Shown here piece by piece: positions 18,927 through 27,310 of a stretch of DNA of 64,000 nt. The stretch spans positions 18,182-82,181 of the forward strand of contig NZ_REFA01000013.1 of the NCBI RefSeq assembly GCF_003852705.1, written 5' to 3'. The position numbers and the translations under genes are program-made. The notes beneath the pieces are model-generated. The model searched no databases and was not told where the DNA came from. It saw only the letters and a program-made list of their open reading frames with translations. Each line of letters begins with the position of its first letter. Position 1 is the stretch's first letter. This stretch comes from Amniculibacterium aquaticum. GTDB lineage: Bacteria; Bacteroidota; Bacteroidia; Flavobacteriales; Weeksellaceae.

Positions 18927-20237
18927 ATGAAAAAACTATTGGTTTCTATTTTCAGTATCGTGTTTTCTACTGCTGTTTTTAGTCAGAATATTATTAGCAT
19001 TTCCAAAGCCGAGTTGGAAAGCAAATCTCTGGACGAAAATCTTCAAGTAAAATTAGCAAAGGCTGAAATTAATCTTGCCCAATCCGAACTTTTAGGTTCC
19101 AGAGCTGCCTATTTACCAGACATCAAAGCGTCTTATACCTTTACCCACACCAACAATCCGCTCATGGCTTTCGGATCCAAACTGAACCAGGAACGAATCT
19201 CCATGATGGATTTCAATCCCGATGATCTCAATAATCCTAAGGGAATTTCCAACTTCGCCACCAAGGTCGAAGTGCTACAACCCATTATCAACATGGATGC
19301 GATGTACCTAAAAAAAGCAGGAGAGGTAAAAGTTGAAGCCCTAAAAATGAAAGCCGAAAGAACCCACGAATATCTTTTGTTCGAACTGAAAAAAGCCTAC
19401 GGAATGCTTCAACTGGCGTATAAAATGGAGGAAACGCTGCAAAATGCCAAACAAACGACTTTGGAAAATAAAAAAGTGATCGACAATTATTTCAAAAACG
19501 GCATCATCCAAAAGTCCGATGTTTTGTACATTGAGGTCCGACTGAGCGAGATCAACAGCCAACTTCAATTGGCAAATTCCAACATCAAAAATGCTTCCGA
19601 TTATCTTTTTTTCTTACTGAACGAAGACAAATCCGGAAAAATCTTTAAACCCTCAGAAAATTTGGTGTACAACAATTCTTTTTTGTTAAATCCAACTTTG
19701 CTTAACGAAAACCGAAAAGACATTCGGGCGTATCAAAAATCCCTTGAAGCCTACGATTGGATGGACAAAGCATCCAAATCCAAATTTTTGCCAAGGCTGA
19801 ATGCGTTTGGATCTTTCGAAATGCACGATAGAAAAATCGCCAGCTTCGATGCCAACGGATATTTGGCAGGTCTTCAGCTTTCTTGGAATGTTTTTGATGG
19901 ATTGAAAGCCAAAAGCGAACAAGAAAAAATAAAATCTGAAAGAACAAAAGCAAAGCTGGAAATTGAACAATATACCAAACAAAGCCAACTGGAACTGAGC
20001 AAGGCTGAAAGACAAATTGCAGATGCCGACGATAAAGTAACTTTTACCCAACTCGCTTTAGAGCAAAGTGCCGAAGCCTACAGAATCCGCAAAAACCGCT
20101 ACGACCAAGGTCTTGAAAAATCGTCTGATTTGCTCACCGCAGAAACCCTGATGTCCCAAAAAGAATTGGAAATGCAACAGGCCATTTTCGAATACAACAC
20201 AGCGGTGGATTATTATCAGTTTTTACAATCGAAGTAG
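18927..20237 (+). CDS. TolC-family outer-membrane efflux protein (RND operon)
   Basis: 436 residues with a signal peptide (about 1-19). Two OEP-type repeats of long amphipathic helices are visible, with KNGIIQKSDVLYIEVRLSEI (about 190-209) in the first and KNRYDQGLEKSSDLLTAETL (about 389-408) in the second, the usual hallmark of the periplasmic helical barrel. It forms the outer channel of the tripartite pump encoded by the next two genes. A 224-bp spacer of short repeats separates it from the adaptor gene, so cotranscription is likely but not proven. Confidence 0.9.
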   Translation: MKKLLVSIFSIVFSTAVFSQNIISISKAELESKSLDENLQVKLAKAEINLAQSELLGSRAAYLPDIKASYTFTHTNNPLMAFGSKLNQERISMMDFNPDDLNNPKGISNFATKVEVLQPIINMDAMYLKKAGEVKVEALKMKAERTHEYLLFELKKAYGMLQLAYKMEETLQNAKQTTLENKKVIDNYFKNGIIQKSDVLYIEVRLSEINSQLQLANSNIKNASDYLFFLLNEDKSGKIFKPSENLVYNNSFLLNPTLLNENRKDIRAYQKSLEAYDWMDKASKSKFLPRLNAFGSFEMHDRKIASFDANGYLAGLQLSWNVFDGLKAKSEQEKIKSERTKAKLEIEQYTKQSQLELSKAERQIADADDKVTFTQLALEQSAEAYRIRKNRYDQGLEKSSDLLTAETLMSQKELEMQQAIFEYNTAVDYYQFLQSK

Positions 20238-20261
20238 TTGATGGTTGATGGTTGATGGTTG
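20237..20261 (+). repeat. 7-bp tandem repeat after tolC
   Basis: Three perfect copies of GTTGATG plus a partial fourth, starting on the last base of the stop codon. Confidence 0.85.
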
Positions 20262-20393
20262 TCGGATGAATAGCAAAGTAAAAGAAATATTATTTCCAAA
20301 TAACCAAATAGTTACACAAACTAAATTACTTTAAAGTTGAGATAGAAACTAACGATTGAACATAGATAAATTGTTCTATTTAAAACTGAAAAA

Positions 20394-20406
20394 GCTCCGG
20401 AGGAGC
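20394..20406. repeat. Small REP-like palindrome
   Basis: GCTCC, three-base loop GGA, GGAGC, preceded by AAA and followed by GACATC. Short, G+C-rich for this genome, in the spacer between tolC and the adaptor gene. Confidence 0.45.
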
Positions 20407-20461
20407 GACATCAAAAAAATACAAAATCCAAAATTAAAATCCAAAATTTAAAATTTAACAA

Positions 20462-21550
20462 ATGAATAAATACATCATCACCAGCATTGCACTTGTCGTA
20501 CTGCTACTGAGCAGCTGCTCCAAAGACGATGCAAAAAAATCGGTCAATAAAGAAGTACCCATCGAGGTATCGGTAAGCAGATCCGTGGAGTCCAACGAAA
20601 GTGGAAATACCACTGCCAGTGGAAAATTGGTAGCTAAAAATTCGGTTAATATTTCAACCCGAATGATGGGCTACATCACTTTTCTAAAAGCCGAAGTTGG
20701 GCAAAATGTTCGTGCCGGACAAAATTTAGTCAGCATCAATTCAACGGATATTCAAGCCAAAGGCGGACAAGCCAACGCACAAATTGCACAGGCACAAGCG
20801 GCGTACAATTCGGCAAAAAAAGATTTTGAAAGATTTCAAAATTTATTCAAAAACCAATCGGCTTCGCAAAAAGAATTGGACGATATGCGTGCGCGATACG
20901 AAATGGCTTCGGCAGGTTTACAAGCAGCTCAGCAAATGAAAAATGAGGTCAATGCCCAATACAAATACACCCATATTTCTGCTCCCATTTCCGGAACCAT
21001 CACTGCAAAATATGCCGAACAAGGTGACATGGCAAGTCCGGGAATGCCTATTTTGACCATAGAATCTCCATCCAATTTGCAGGTTCAGGTATTGGTTTCC
21101 GAGCAAAACATCAACCAAGTGAGTCAAGGAATGCCTGTAAAAGTATCTTTAAAATCCATCAACAAAACCGTTTCCGGTACCGTTTCCGAAGTGTCAAAAT
21201 CGGCTGCCAATACGGGTGGACAATTTATGGTAAAAGTGAATGTGCATCAAACGCAAGATCTTCTCCCGGGGATGTTTGCCCATGTAGAATTTCCATTTAA
21301 AAGTCACGGAAAAATAAACCAAGATTTCCAAGAAACCCTTACCATACCAACATCTGCAGTGGTAGAGCAAGGACAACTAACAGGCGTTTATGTCATCAGT
21401 TCTCAAAACACAGCCCTATTAAGATGGGTAAAATTAGGAAAAAATTTAGGCGACAAAGTAGAAGTTTTGGCCGGATTAAATTCCAAAGAACAGTACATCA
21501 CCAATGCCAACGGAAGATTGTATAACGGAGCAAAAATAAGTGTAAAATAG
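20462..21550 (+). CDS. RND efflux periplasmic adaptor (HlyD/AcrA-like lipoprotein)
   Basis: 362 residues. The lipobox LLLSSC places the mature N-terminal Cys at about residue 19, so it is anchored to the inner membrane by lipid. The order is biotinyl-lipoyl half domain (MMGYITFLKAEVGQNVRAGQ, about 64-83), an alpha-helical hairpin (about 95-165), the second lipoyl half (KYTHISAPISGTITAKY, about 163-179), and beta-barrel and membrane-proximal domains. It links the TolC-family channel and the permease. The next gene begins 148 bases on, after a striking hexamer-repeat tract. Confidence 0.92.
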   Translation: MNKYIITSIALVVLLLSSCSKDDAKKSVNKEVPIEVSVSRSVESNESGNTTASGKLVAKNSVNISTRMMGYITFLKAEVGQNVRAGQNLVSINSTDIQAKGGQANAQIAQAQAAYNSAKKDFERFQNLFKNQSASQKELDDMRARYEMASAGLQAAQQMKNEVNAQYKYTHISAPISGTITAKYAEQGDMASPGMPILTIESPSNLQVQVLVSEQNINQVSQGMPVKVSLKSINKTVSGTVSEVSKSAANTGGQFMVKVNVHQTQDLLPGMFAHVEFPFKSHGKINQDFQETLTIPTSAVVEQGQLTGVYVISSQNTALLRWVKLGKNLGDKVEVLAGLNSKEQYITNANGRLYNGAKISVK

Positions 21551-21603
21551 TAATAAGTGATTGAGTTTTTGAGTAATTGGGTTTTTGAATATTTACTTCT
21601 ATA

Positions 21604-21687
21604 CTTAATCTTAACCTTAATCTTAACCTAAGCCTCAACCTAAGCCTCAACCTAAGCCTCAACCTTAACCTCAATCTTAACCTTAAC
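21604..21687 (+). repeat. Degenerate 6-bp tandem repeat, 14 units
   Basis: Fourteen consecutive hexamers of the form CTNANN (mostly CTTAAC, CTTAAT, CTCAAC, CTAAGC). Inside it are three perfect 12-bp copies of CCTAAGCCTCAA (21627-21662). It lies between the adaptor and permease genes and ends 11 bases before the permease ATG. Confidence 0.95.
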
Positions 21688-21698
21688 CTAAAAAAAAA

Positions 21699-24600
21699 AT
21701 GGAAAAAGGATTCGCAGGGCGTATTGCCGAGATGTTCATCAACTCCAAGCTGACCATACTTTTGATGGTTTCGTTGATGATCATCGGGGTGTACAGCTCC
21801 ACATTAATACCCAGAGAAGAAGAACCCCAAATCATCATCCCCATGGCGGATGTCATGGTGGGATATCCCGGTGCTTCTCCCAAAGAAATAGAAAGCCGAG
21901 TGGTAAAGCCGTTGGAAAAAGTAATTTCCAACATCAAAGGTGTAGAGCACATCCACTCTATGGCAATGAACGGTCAAGCCATGATTATTGTACAATTTTT
22001 GGTGGGCGAAGATACCGAACGCTCCTATGTTAAATTGTACGACGAACTGATGAAAAACCGAAACATCCTCCCAAAAGAGGTGATGGAACCGTTGGTGAAA
22101 ACCCGTTCCATAGACGATGTTCCCATGTTGGGACTTACCCTTTGGAGCGAGAAACTCTCGGACGATGAACTGAGAAGCATCACGGAAGAAATATCTTCGG
22201 AAATAAAAAAAATAAAAGATGTCTCGCTGACCAAAATTCTGGGTGGAAGAAACCGTCAGCTTCAAATTATTTTGGACAAAGATAAAATGGCCGAATTGCA
22301 AGTCGATCCTCTTTCGGTAATGCAAATGGTACAGGCCAACAACGGAAGTTCTCAGTCAGGAAAATTTAATGCAAATGATACTGAATATCTGCTGACATCT
22401 GGTCAATTTTTACATTCTGCAGAAGATGTAGAGAATTTGGTTATCGGGACTTCTCAAAACATGCCGGTCTATCTAAAACAAGTGGCTCAGATAAAAGACG
22501 GCCCCGAAGATCCTATCAATTATGTCAATTTTGGATACGGAAATGCTGTGGAAAAAGGCAATCAGTACAAATCCGAATATCCTGCTGTTACCCTTTCTAT
22601 TTCTAAAGTGAAAGGCGCCGATGCCATGAAGATTTCAGAACAAATCTTGACCAAAGTAGATGAACTGAAAAAAAATATTATTCCGTCTGATGTGCATGTA
22701 GAAGTTACCCGAAATTATGGTGAAACCGCTTCGCATAAGGTTTCCGAATTGTTATTACATCTTGGTGTTGCCATTATTGCCGTTACGGTTTTGGTGATGT
22801 TTGCTATGGGTTGGCGCGGCGGATTGGTCGTATTTTTCTCCGTACCTCTAACTTTTGCTTTAACCTTGTTCAGCTATTATATTTTAGGATATACCTTGAA
22901 TAGAATTACGCTTTTTGCTCTGGTTTTTGTGGTCGGAATTGTGGTGGACGACAGCATCATCATCGCTGAAAATATGCACAGGCATTTCCACATGAAAAAA
23001 CTTCCCTTCAAACAGGCCGCCATTTATGCCATTAACGAAGTGGGTAACCCAACCATTTTGGCCACTTTCACCGTTATTGCAGCGATATTGCCAATGGCTT
23101 TCGTGAGCGGAATGATGGGACCTTACATGAGTCCAATGCCGATTGGTGCATCCATCGCCATGTTGCTGTCCTTGTTTATCGCACTTACCGTTACGCCTTA
23201 TCTTGGTTTTCACTTGCTTAAAGTAAAAGACAACGAAGCACTTAAGGAAGAAGAAGGTTTGGAAACCAGTAAAATTTATAAAATTTATAAAAAAATAGAA
23301 CAACCGCTTTTGGATTCTGGTAAAAAAAGAAATACCATGATGCTCATAACGGTGGTACTTTTACTGATATCTGTTGGTGCTTTCTTTACCAAATGGGTAG
23401 CGGTTAAGATGCTTCCTTTCGACAATAAAAACGAAATACAAGTGGTGATTGATATGCCAGAAGGAACCACTTTGGAAAGAACCGGAGCTGTGGCACAAGA
23501 CATCGCACAGTATCTAAAAACCGTACCTGAAGTAGTCAATTATCAATCTTATGTAGGTTCTTCGGCACCAATTACCTTCAACGGATTGGTAAGACATTAC
23601 GATATGCGAGGCAGTGGAAATACCGCCGACATCCAAGTTAATCTTCTGAATAAAGACGATAGAACCGAACAAAGCCACGATGTTGCAAAGAAAATTAGAC
23701 CTCAAATTCAGAAGATTGCAGAAAAATACAATGCCAATGTCAAAATTGTAGAAGTTCCACCCGGCCCACCGGTTTTATCGACCATCGTTGCCGAAATATA
23801 CGGTCCCAACTACGACAAACAGGTTGAAATTGCAGACAAAGTACAAAACATTCTGAAGAAAACCGATGATGTTGTGGATATCGATTGGATGGTAGAAGCA
23901 CCTCAAACCGAATTCAAAGTCATTCCGGACAAGGAGAAAGCCATGCTGAACGGCGTTGCACCACAACAAATTGTGGGCAACCTCACCTATCTTACCGGGA
24001 AACATCCTATTGGAAATCTTTACGATGAAAAATCCAACGACCCTGTAGAAATGGTGATGAAATTGAAAAATGCCGACCAAACCAGCATACAAGAAGTGAC
24101 CAATCTAAAAATAAAAGGCACAGGCGGGATGGTTTCTGTAAGCGATGTTTCGAAAATTGAGAAAACGGAAATGGAAAAAACCATCTACAGAAAAGACCAA
24201 ATGCCGGTGGTATATGTACTTGCCGATATGGCAGGTGGATTGGAAAGCCCCGTCTATGCCATCCTTGGTATGGAAGAAAAATTAAAGAAAATAGAACTTC
24301 CTAAAGGTTATTCCCTAAACGAAATCTACATGGGACAACCCAAAAATGAGGATAATTATACCGTAAAATGGGACGGAGAGTGGCAAATTACTTTAGAAGT
24401 TTTTAAAGATTTAGGGATTGCCTTTGCCGTGGTGATTATCATTATTTATATGCTGATTGTTGGTTGGTTCCAAGATTTTAAAACCCCAATTGTGATGATG
24501 GTTGCCATACCTCTTTCGCTCATCGGTATTGTCCTGGGACATTGGTTGTTGGGAGCTTTCTTTACCGCAACATCTTTCATCGGGATGATTGCTTTGGCAG

Positions 24601-24908
24601 GAATTATGGTAAGAAATTCGGTGCTGTTAATCGACTTTATCGAGATCAGACTGAAGGAAGGAATCCCTATAAAACAAGCGATTATAGAAGCCGGTGCGGT
24701 GCGTACAACTCCAATTTTGTTAACAACCGGTGCGGTTGTGATAGGAGCTGTAATCATCTTGTTCGACCCTATTTTCCAGGGCTTGGCGATATCTTTGGTA
24801 TTCGGAGCGGTGGTTTCTACCCTACTGACTTTGATTGTCGTTCCGTTGATTTACTACATCACCGAAAAGAAAAAATGGGAGAAAATCCAGAGAAAAAATT
24901 TGGATTGA
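21699..24908 (+). CDS. RND efflux permease (HAE1/AcrB-like)
   Basis: 1069 residues with the twelve-helix RND plan and two large periplasmic loops. TM4 carries GIVVDDSIIIAENM (about residues 410-423) with the paired Asp of the proton relay, so it is a proton-driven pump. The duplicated C-terminal half has FIGMIALAGIMVRNSVLLID (about 963-982), typical of hydrophobic-compound exporters of this phylum. Heavy-metal CusA-type Met clusters are not evident. Substrate is unknown. It is preceded by an A9 tract directly at the ATG rather than a Shine-Dalgarno site. It forms the pump with the preceding adaptor and TolC-family protein. Confidence 0.95.
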   Translation: MEKGFAGRIAEMFINSKLTILLMVSLMIIGVYSSTLIPREEEPQIIIPMADVMVGYPGASPKEIESRVVKPLEKVISNIKGVEHIHSMAMNGQAMIIVQFLVGEDTERSYVKLYDELMKNRNILPKEVMEPLVKTRSIDDVPMLGLTLWSEKLSDDELRSITEEISSEIKKIKDVSLTKILGGRNRQLQIILDKDKMAELQVDPLSVMQMVQANNGSSQSGKFNANDTEYLLTSGQFLHSAEDVENLVIGTSQNMPVYLKQVAQIKDGPEDPINYVNFGYGNAVEKGNQYKSEYPAVTLSISKVKGADAMKISEQILTKVDELKKNIIPSDVHVEVTRNYGETASHKVSELLLHLGVAIIAVTVLVMFAMGWRGGLVVFFSVPLTFALTLFSYYILGYTLNRITLFALVFVVGIVVDDSIIIAENMHRHFHMKKLPFKQAAIYAINEVGNPTILATFTVIAAILPMAFVSGMMGPYMSPMPIGASIAMLLSLFIALTVTPYLGFHLLKVKDNEALKEEEGLETSKIYKIYKKIEQPLLDSGKKRNTMMLITVVLLLISVGAFFTKWVAVKMLPFDNKNEIQVVIDMPEGTTLERTGAVAQDIAQYLKTVPEVVNYQSYVGSSAPITFNGLVRHYDMRGSGNTADIQVNLLNKDDRTEQSHDVAKKIRPQIQKIAEKYNANVKIVEVPPGPPVLSTIVAEIYGPNYDKQVEIADKVQNILKKTDDVVDIDWMVEAPQTEFKVIPDKEKAMLNGVAPQQIVGNLTYLTGKHPIGNLYDEKSNDPVEMVMKLKNADQTSIQEVTNLKIKGTGGMVSVSDVSKIEKTEMEKTIYRKDQMPVVYVLADMAGGLESPVYAILGMEEKLKKIELPKGYSLNEIYMGQPKNEDNYTVKWDGEWQITLEVFKDLGIAFAVVIIIIYMLIVGWFQDFKTPIVMMVAIPLSLIGIVLGHWLLGAFFTATSFIGMIALAGIMVRNSVLLIDFIEIRLKEGIPIKQAIIEAGAVRTTPILLTTGAVVIGAVIILFDPIFQGLAISLVFGAVVSTLLTLIVVPLIYYITEKKKWEKIQRKNLD

Positions 24909-24915
24909 GAATAAA

Positions 24916-24948
24916 AACTTTTCCAAAGTTTTGAACTTTGGAAAAGTT
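24916..24948. repeat. 33-bp perfect inverted repeat after the RND permease
   Basis: Fifteen-base arms (24916-24930, 24934-24948) with loop TTG. It could be a terminator or a mobile palindromic repeat; no long T run follows on either strand. Confidence 0.8.
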
Positions 24949-24979
24949 CTTTAAAACATTGACATTTAAAATAAAAGAC

Positions 24980-25276
24980 ATGAAAATAATCCTCATCATA
25001 GCGGTTGAAGAATATGAAAAAGAGATAAAAAATATTCTAAAACATTCAAAAATTAAGGCTTTTACCATGCAAGAAGTTAAAGGCTATCAAAATCATAATA
25101 ATTTGCAATCTTGGTTTATTAGCGACGAAATATCGACAGATTCGGTGCAGTTTACCATAATATCAGACAAAGAATGTGCAGATGAGATTTTTTCTGAAGT
25201 AGAAAACTTCAACCTAAAACAAGATATTCAAACAAAAATCCATTTGGTTTGTTGGGATATTGAAAAATCTATCTAA
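24980..25276 (+). CDS. PII-like small protein downstream of RND permease
   Basis: 98 residues. The N-terminal MKIILIIAVEEYEKEIKNIL strand-helix followed by AFTMQEVKGYQ resembles the opening of PII/CutA1-fold proteins, and a second beta-alpha unit ends the chain. I infer a PII-like fold and am not certain. Such small ferredoxin-like proteins are found beside some RND metal pumps. ATG 24980 is preferred to an earlier TTG, which lies inside the inverted repeat. It is probably the fourth gene of the RND operon. Confidence 0.55.
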   Translation: MKIILIIAVEEYEKEIKNILKHSKIKAFTMQEVKGYQNHNNLQSWFISDEISTDSVQFTIISDKECADEIFSEVENFNLKQDIQTKIHLVCWDIEKSI

Positions 25277-25301
25277 ACCCTTTATTTATCAAATTTTATT
25301 C

Positions 25302-25334
25302 AATCCTTCAAGGATTTAAAATCCTTGAAGGATT
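25302..25334. repeat. Palindromic hairpin before the YgaP-like gene
   Basis: Sixteen-base perfect arms (25302-25317, 25319-25334) around a single A. Placed 28 bases before the next start codon; terminator or palindromic repeat. Confidence 0.8.
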
Positions 25335-25361
25335 ACAAATAATAAATTAGAATTCAAAATC

Positions 25362-25571
25362 ATGTACAACAGAATAGCACACGCATTTGCAGGAATACTC
25401 ATCTTGTCCAGCATCTCACTCACCTACGCCAGCGACAACAAAAATTGGCTTTGGATAACGGCTTTTGTAGGCGCCAATCTTTTACAAAACTCCATGTCCA
25501 ATTGGTGTTTACTGCATCAAATTCTAAAAAAAATAGGAATAAAAAACACTGAAAGTAGCTGTAAAATTTAA
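25362..25571 (+). CDS. YgaP-like (DUF2892) small membrane protein
   Basis: 69 residues. The chain has two predicted membrane helices, HAFAGILILSSISLTYA (about residues 7-23) and LWITAFVGANLLQNSMS (about 30-46), and a C-terminal Cys-containing tail (NWCLLHQIL and SSCKI). This matches the membrane domain of YgaP, which is often fused or linked to rhodaneses. Function here is unknown. Residues 4 to about 54 are repeated almost identically 2.1 kb downstream in a broken copy. Confidence 0.8.
   Translation: MYNRIAHAFAGILILSSISLTYASDNKNWLWITAFVGANLLQNSMSNWCLLHQILKKIGIKNTESSCKI
25371..25525 (+). repeat. 155-bp direct repeat, copy A
   Basis: Most of the YgaP-like gene. It matches 27510-27664 with one difference (G in copy A, C in copy B). 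It flanks the accessory patch. Confidence 0.95.
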
Positions 25572-25673
25572 CCAAAAGCAAGAAATAAAAACCAAAATAC
25601 ATTTGGCAACCGTTAATTTAGAACATTCGATATTATAAATAATTTGAATTTATTAAAAACAAATACTATGTAC

Positions 25674-25776
25674 AATAACCAAGTTTTCGTTTTGCCCGAA
25701 GGGTTAGAAATGAAATGACCCTTCATCGAATCCATAAAAATAATAAGAATGAGGTAAAACCCTGTTGAAAGGAAGC
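25674..25776 (+). repeat. Repeat element R1 of the accessory patch
   Basis: The first 40 bases match 26683-26722 at 37 of 40. The last 19 bases (25758-25776) match 27352-27370 at 18 of 19. Confidence 0.85.
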
Positions 25777-25902
25777 AGCTACAGTCCGAAGATTAAGTTC
25801 AACAGACGGTTTTGTGAAATGCAGAGTTTTGGCTCTTGCGTTGAAATTTTTGAGAAATTACTCGCAAAAAGCCATTTTCTTTTACTAATTTTTATATTTT
25901 AG
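25765..25902 (+). other. 45-codon open frame with protein-like composition (possible remnant)
   Basis: Starts at TTG 25765 and stops at TAG 25902. The translation has a coding-like make-up: KGSSYSPKIKFNRRF, then CEMQSFGSCVEIFEKLLAKS and a hydrophobic end. No usable ATG precedes it; ATG 25819 is internal. It may be the 3' part of a decayed gene of which R1 is the 5' part, after a frameshift. A structured noncoding repeat is equally possible. Confidence 0.3.
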
Positions 25903-26002
25903 CTAAAGTAAAATGTCTTTCTGCTTAGTATCGGGATTGTATAAGTGCTTAATAATCAAACTCCGCACTTCATAAAGCTGCAAACCAGTTAGCCACAATC
26001 AT

Positions 26003-26671
26003 ATGAAAACAAACGATTTACAACGAATTTTAACAATTTTGATGATTATTTTTTCAGTAAATATTCCTGCACAGAATATCACAGAAAATAGATTTTTATT
26101 TGGAGCCGAAACTGGAATAAACATAAATCAGTCTGACTTTATAAATGACACTAAAAAGATTTCAGTTCAAGGAGGAATTTTAGTTGAATATATTTTGAAT
26201 AAGAATTTTAGTGTAATGGGAAAATTAAAATATTATGAAAGCCAAATTATTTTTCCATATTCAAAAATAGTAGGCACCGGAATGTTATTTAATCAATATG
26301 AATTCTTCACTTGCAAATACGATGGTATAATCATTAGTTTACCAATAACTGCTAATTACAATTTCAAAATATATCGAAGCCTTTCTGGAAGTTTAAGACT
26401 TGGAACTTCTATAAATTCTGAAATTTCAAACAAATATGATTATCCCGCTGAAGTGAAAAAAGATTATGGTAATTTTTTTATTAAAATAACTGGCGGAATA
26501 AATTTAAATTATAACACTGAAAAAATAATTTATTTTGTAGGTTTTGAGTCGTTGGCTGGTGCAAAAAGAGGTTCAATAACCGGAAAAGACTTTAATAATC
26601 ACCAACAAACTCAAAACTATGCAATGGAAAATTATTTGTTCAATATTGGAATGAAATTTAATCTAAAATAA
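26003..26671 (+). CDS. Outer-membrane beta-barrel-like secreted protein
   Basis: 222 residues. A signal peptide (about 1-23, ending IPAQ) precedes alternating strands of the small-barrel type, such as FLFGAETGININQSDF, ISVQGGILVEYILNKNFSVM and FIKITGGINLNYNTEK, and the final strand YLFNIGMKFNLK. It resembles the PorT/OMP_b-brl_2 group of Bacteroidetes. Function is unknown. The coding sequence is clearly richer in A+T than the RND genes beside it and it lies between repeat copies R1 and R2, which suggests an acquired or variable gene. Confidence 0.65.
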   Translation: MKTNDLQRILTILMIIFSVNIPAQNITENRFLFGAETGININQSDFINDTKKISVQGGILVEYILNKNFSVMGKLKYYESQIIFPYSKIVGTGMLFNQYEFFTCKYDGIIISLPITANYNFKIYRSLSGSLRLGTSINSEISNKYDYPAEVKKDYGNFFIKITGGINLNYNTEKIIYFVGFESLAGAKRGSITGKDFNNHQQTQNYAMENYLFNIGMKFNLK

Positions 26672-26682
26672 AGACTGCGGCT

Positions 26683-26750
26683 AATAAGCAAGTTTTCGTT
26701 TTACCCGAAGGATTAGAAATGAAAAATAATATAACCCTATGAAAACAATA
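26683..26750 (+). repeat. Repeat element R2 of the accessory patch
   Basis: Follows the barrel gene by 11 bases and runs into the next gene: the AACCCT block common to R1 and R3 directly adjoins its ATG. Read as protein it gives ANKQVFVLPEGLEMKNNITL. Confidence 0.8.
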
Positions 26751-27299
26751 ATCAATAAAATCGCTATAGTCTTTATTATACTATGGACTGTTAATTACAA
26801 CGCCCAACAAGTTTTACCTCTAAACACTTTTTTGGAAAACATACCAGCAAATGCTCATGTTAAAGACTTTAACAACGAGCTTAATCCTTATGTAGGTACT
26901 TACAAAGCAAATTTTGAAGGAAATGAAGTTACTCTTTTTATAACAAAAGTTGAAGATAAATTAGAAAAAAGAGTAAATAAAAATTTTTATAGAGATGCAT
27001 TAGTTATACAATATATTGTGAAAAATTCTAATGGTAACATATTACAGGATAGTCAAAGCACTCCGAATATTGAATTATACAGCTTTGGTTCCAAACCAGC
27101 CCAAAATAAGATTGTTTTTTATTATAGTGGTACCAATTGTAATGTTGGTTGGGGCGACATTTATCTAAGTAAAATCAATGCAAATCAAATTTTATGGGAT
27201 TATCGTCCAGAAAGTATTGTACTTGTAAATTGTCCACAGGGTTCGGATTTAACTGTTTACCTACCCGATACAAAAAACTTAATTTTCACTAAACAATAG
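26739..27299 (+). CDS. DUF6705-like secreted protein
   Basis: 186 residues with a signal peptide (about 1-22, ending YNAQ). The mature part has LNTFLENIPANAHVKDF, ELNPYVGTYKANFEGNEVTL, then YSGTNCNVGWGDIYLSKIN and the end VYLPDTKNLIFTKQ. I recognise this as the DUF6705 type found in Flavobacteriia, often in several variable copies; no function is known. Two Cys (in GTNCNVG and LVNCPQG) could form a disulfide. The start codon abuts repeat R2 and a terminator lies 130 bases after the stop. Base composition is A+T-rich like the preceding gene. Confidence 0.7.
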   Translation: MKTIINKIAIVFIILWTVNYNAQQVLPLNTFLENIPANAHVKDFNNELNPYVGTYKANFEGNEVTLFITKVEDKLEKRVNKNFYRDALVIQYIVKNSNGNILQDSQSTPNIELYSFGSKPAQNKIVFYYSGTNCNVGWGDIYLSKINANQILWDYRPESIVLVNCPQGSDLTVYLPDTKNLIFTKQ

Positions 27300-27310
27300 A
27301 GTCTTCTGCC

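Larger units (their letters stand above)
25572..26002. other. 431-bp spacer holding repeat element R1
   Basis: It has no convincing full-length gene. It begins with about 95 bases of A+T-rich sequence, then holds R1 (25674-25776) and its extension to about 25902. R1 opens a 16-codon frame at ATG 25668 (encoding NNQVFVLPEGLEMK before TGA). The last 100 bases contain no clear promoter box for the following gene. Confidence 0.7.

Noticed and set aside
21627..21662. Three perfect 12-bp repeats considered as a CRISPR array
   Set aside because: Units are contiguous with no spacers, too short, and no cas genes are present.
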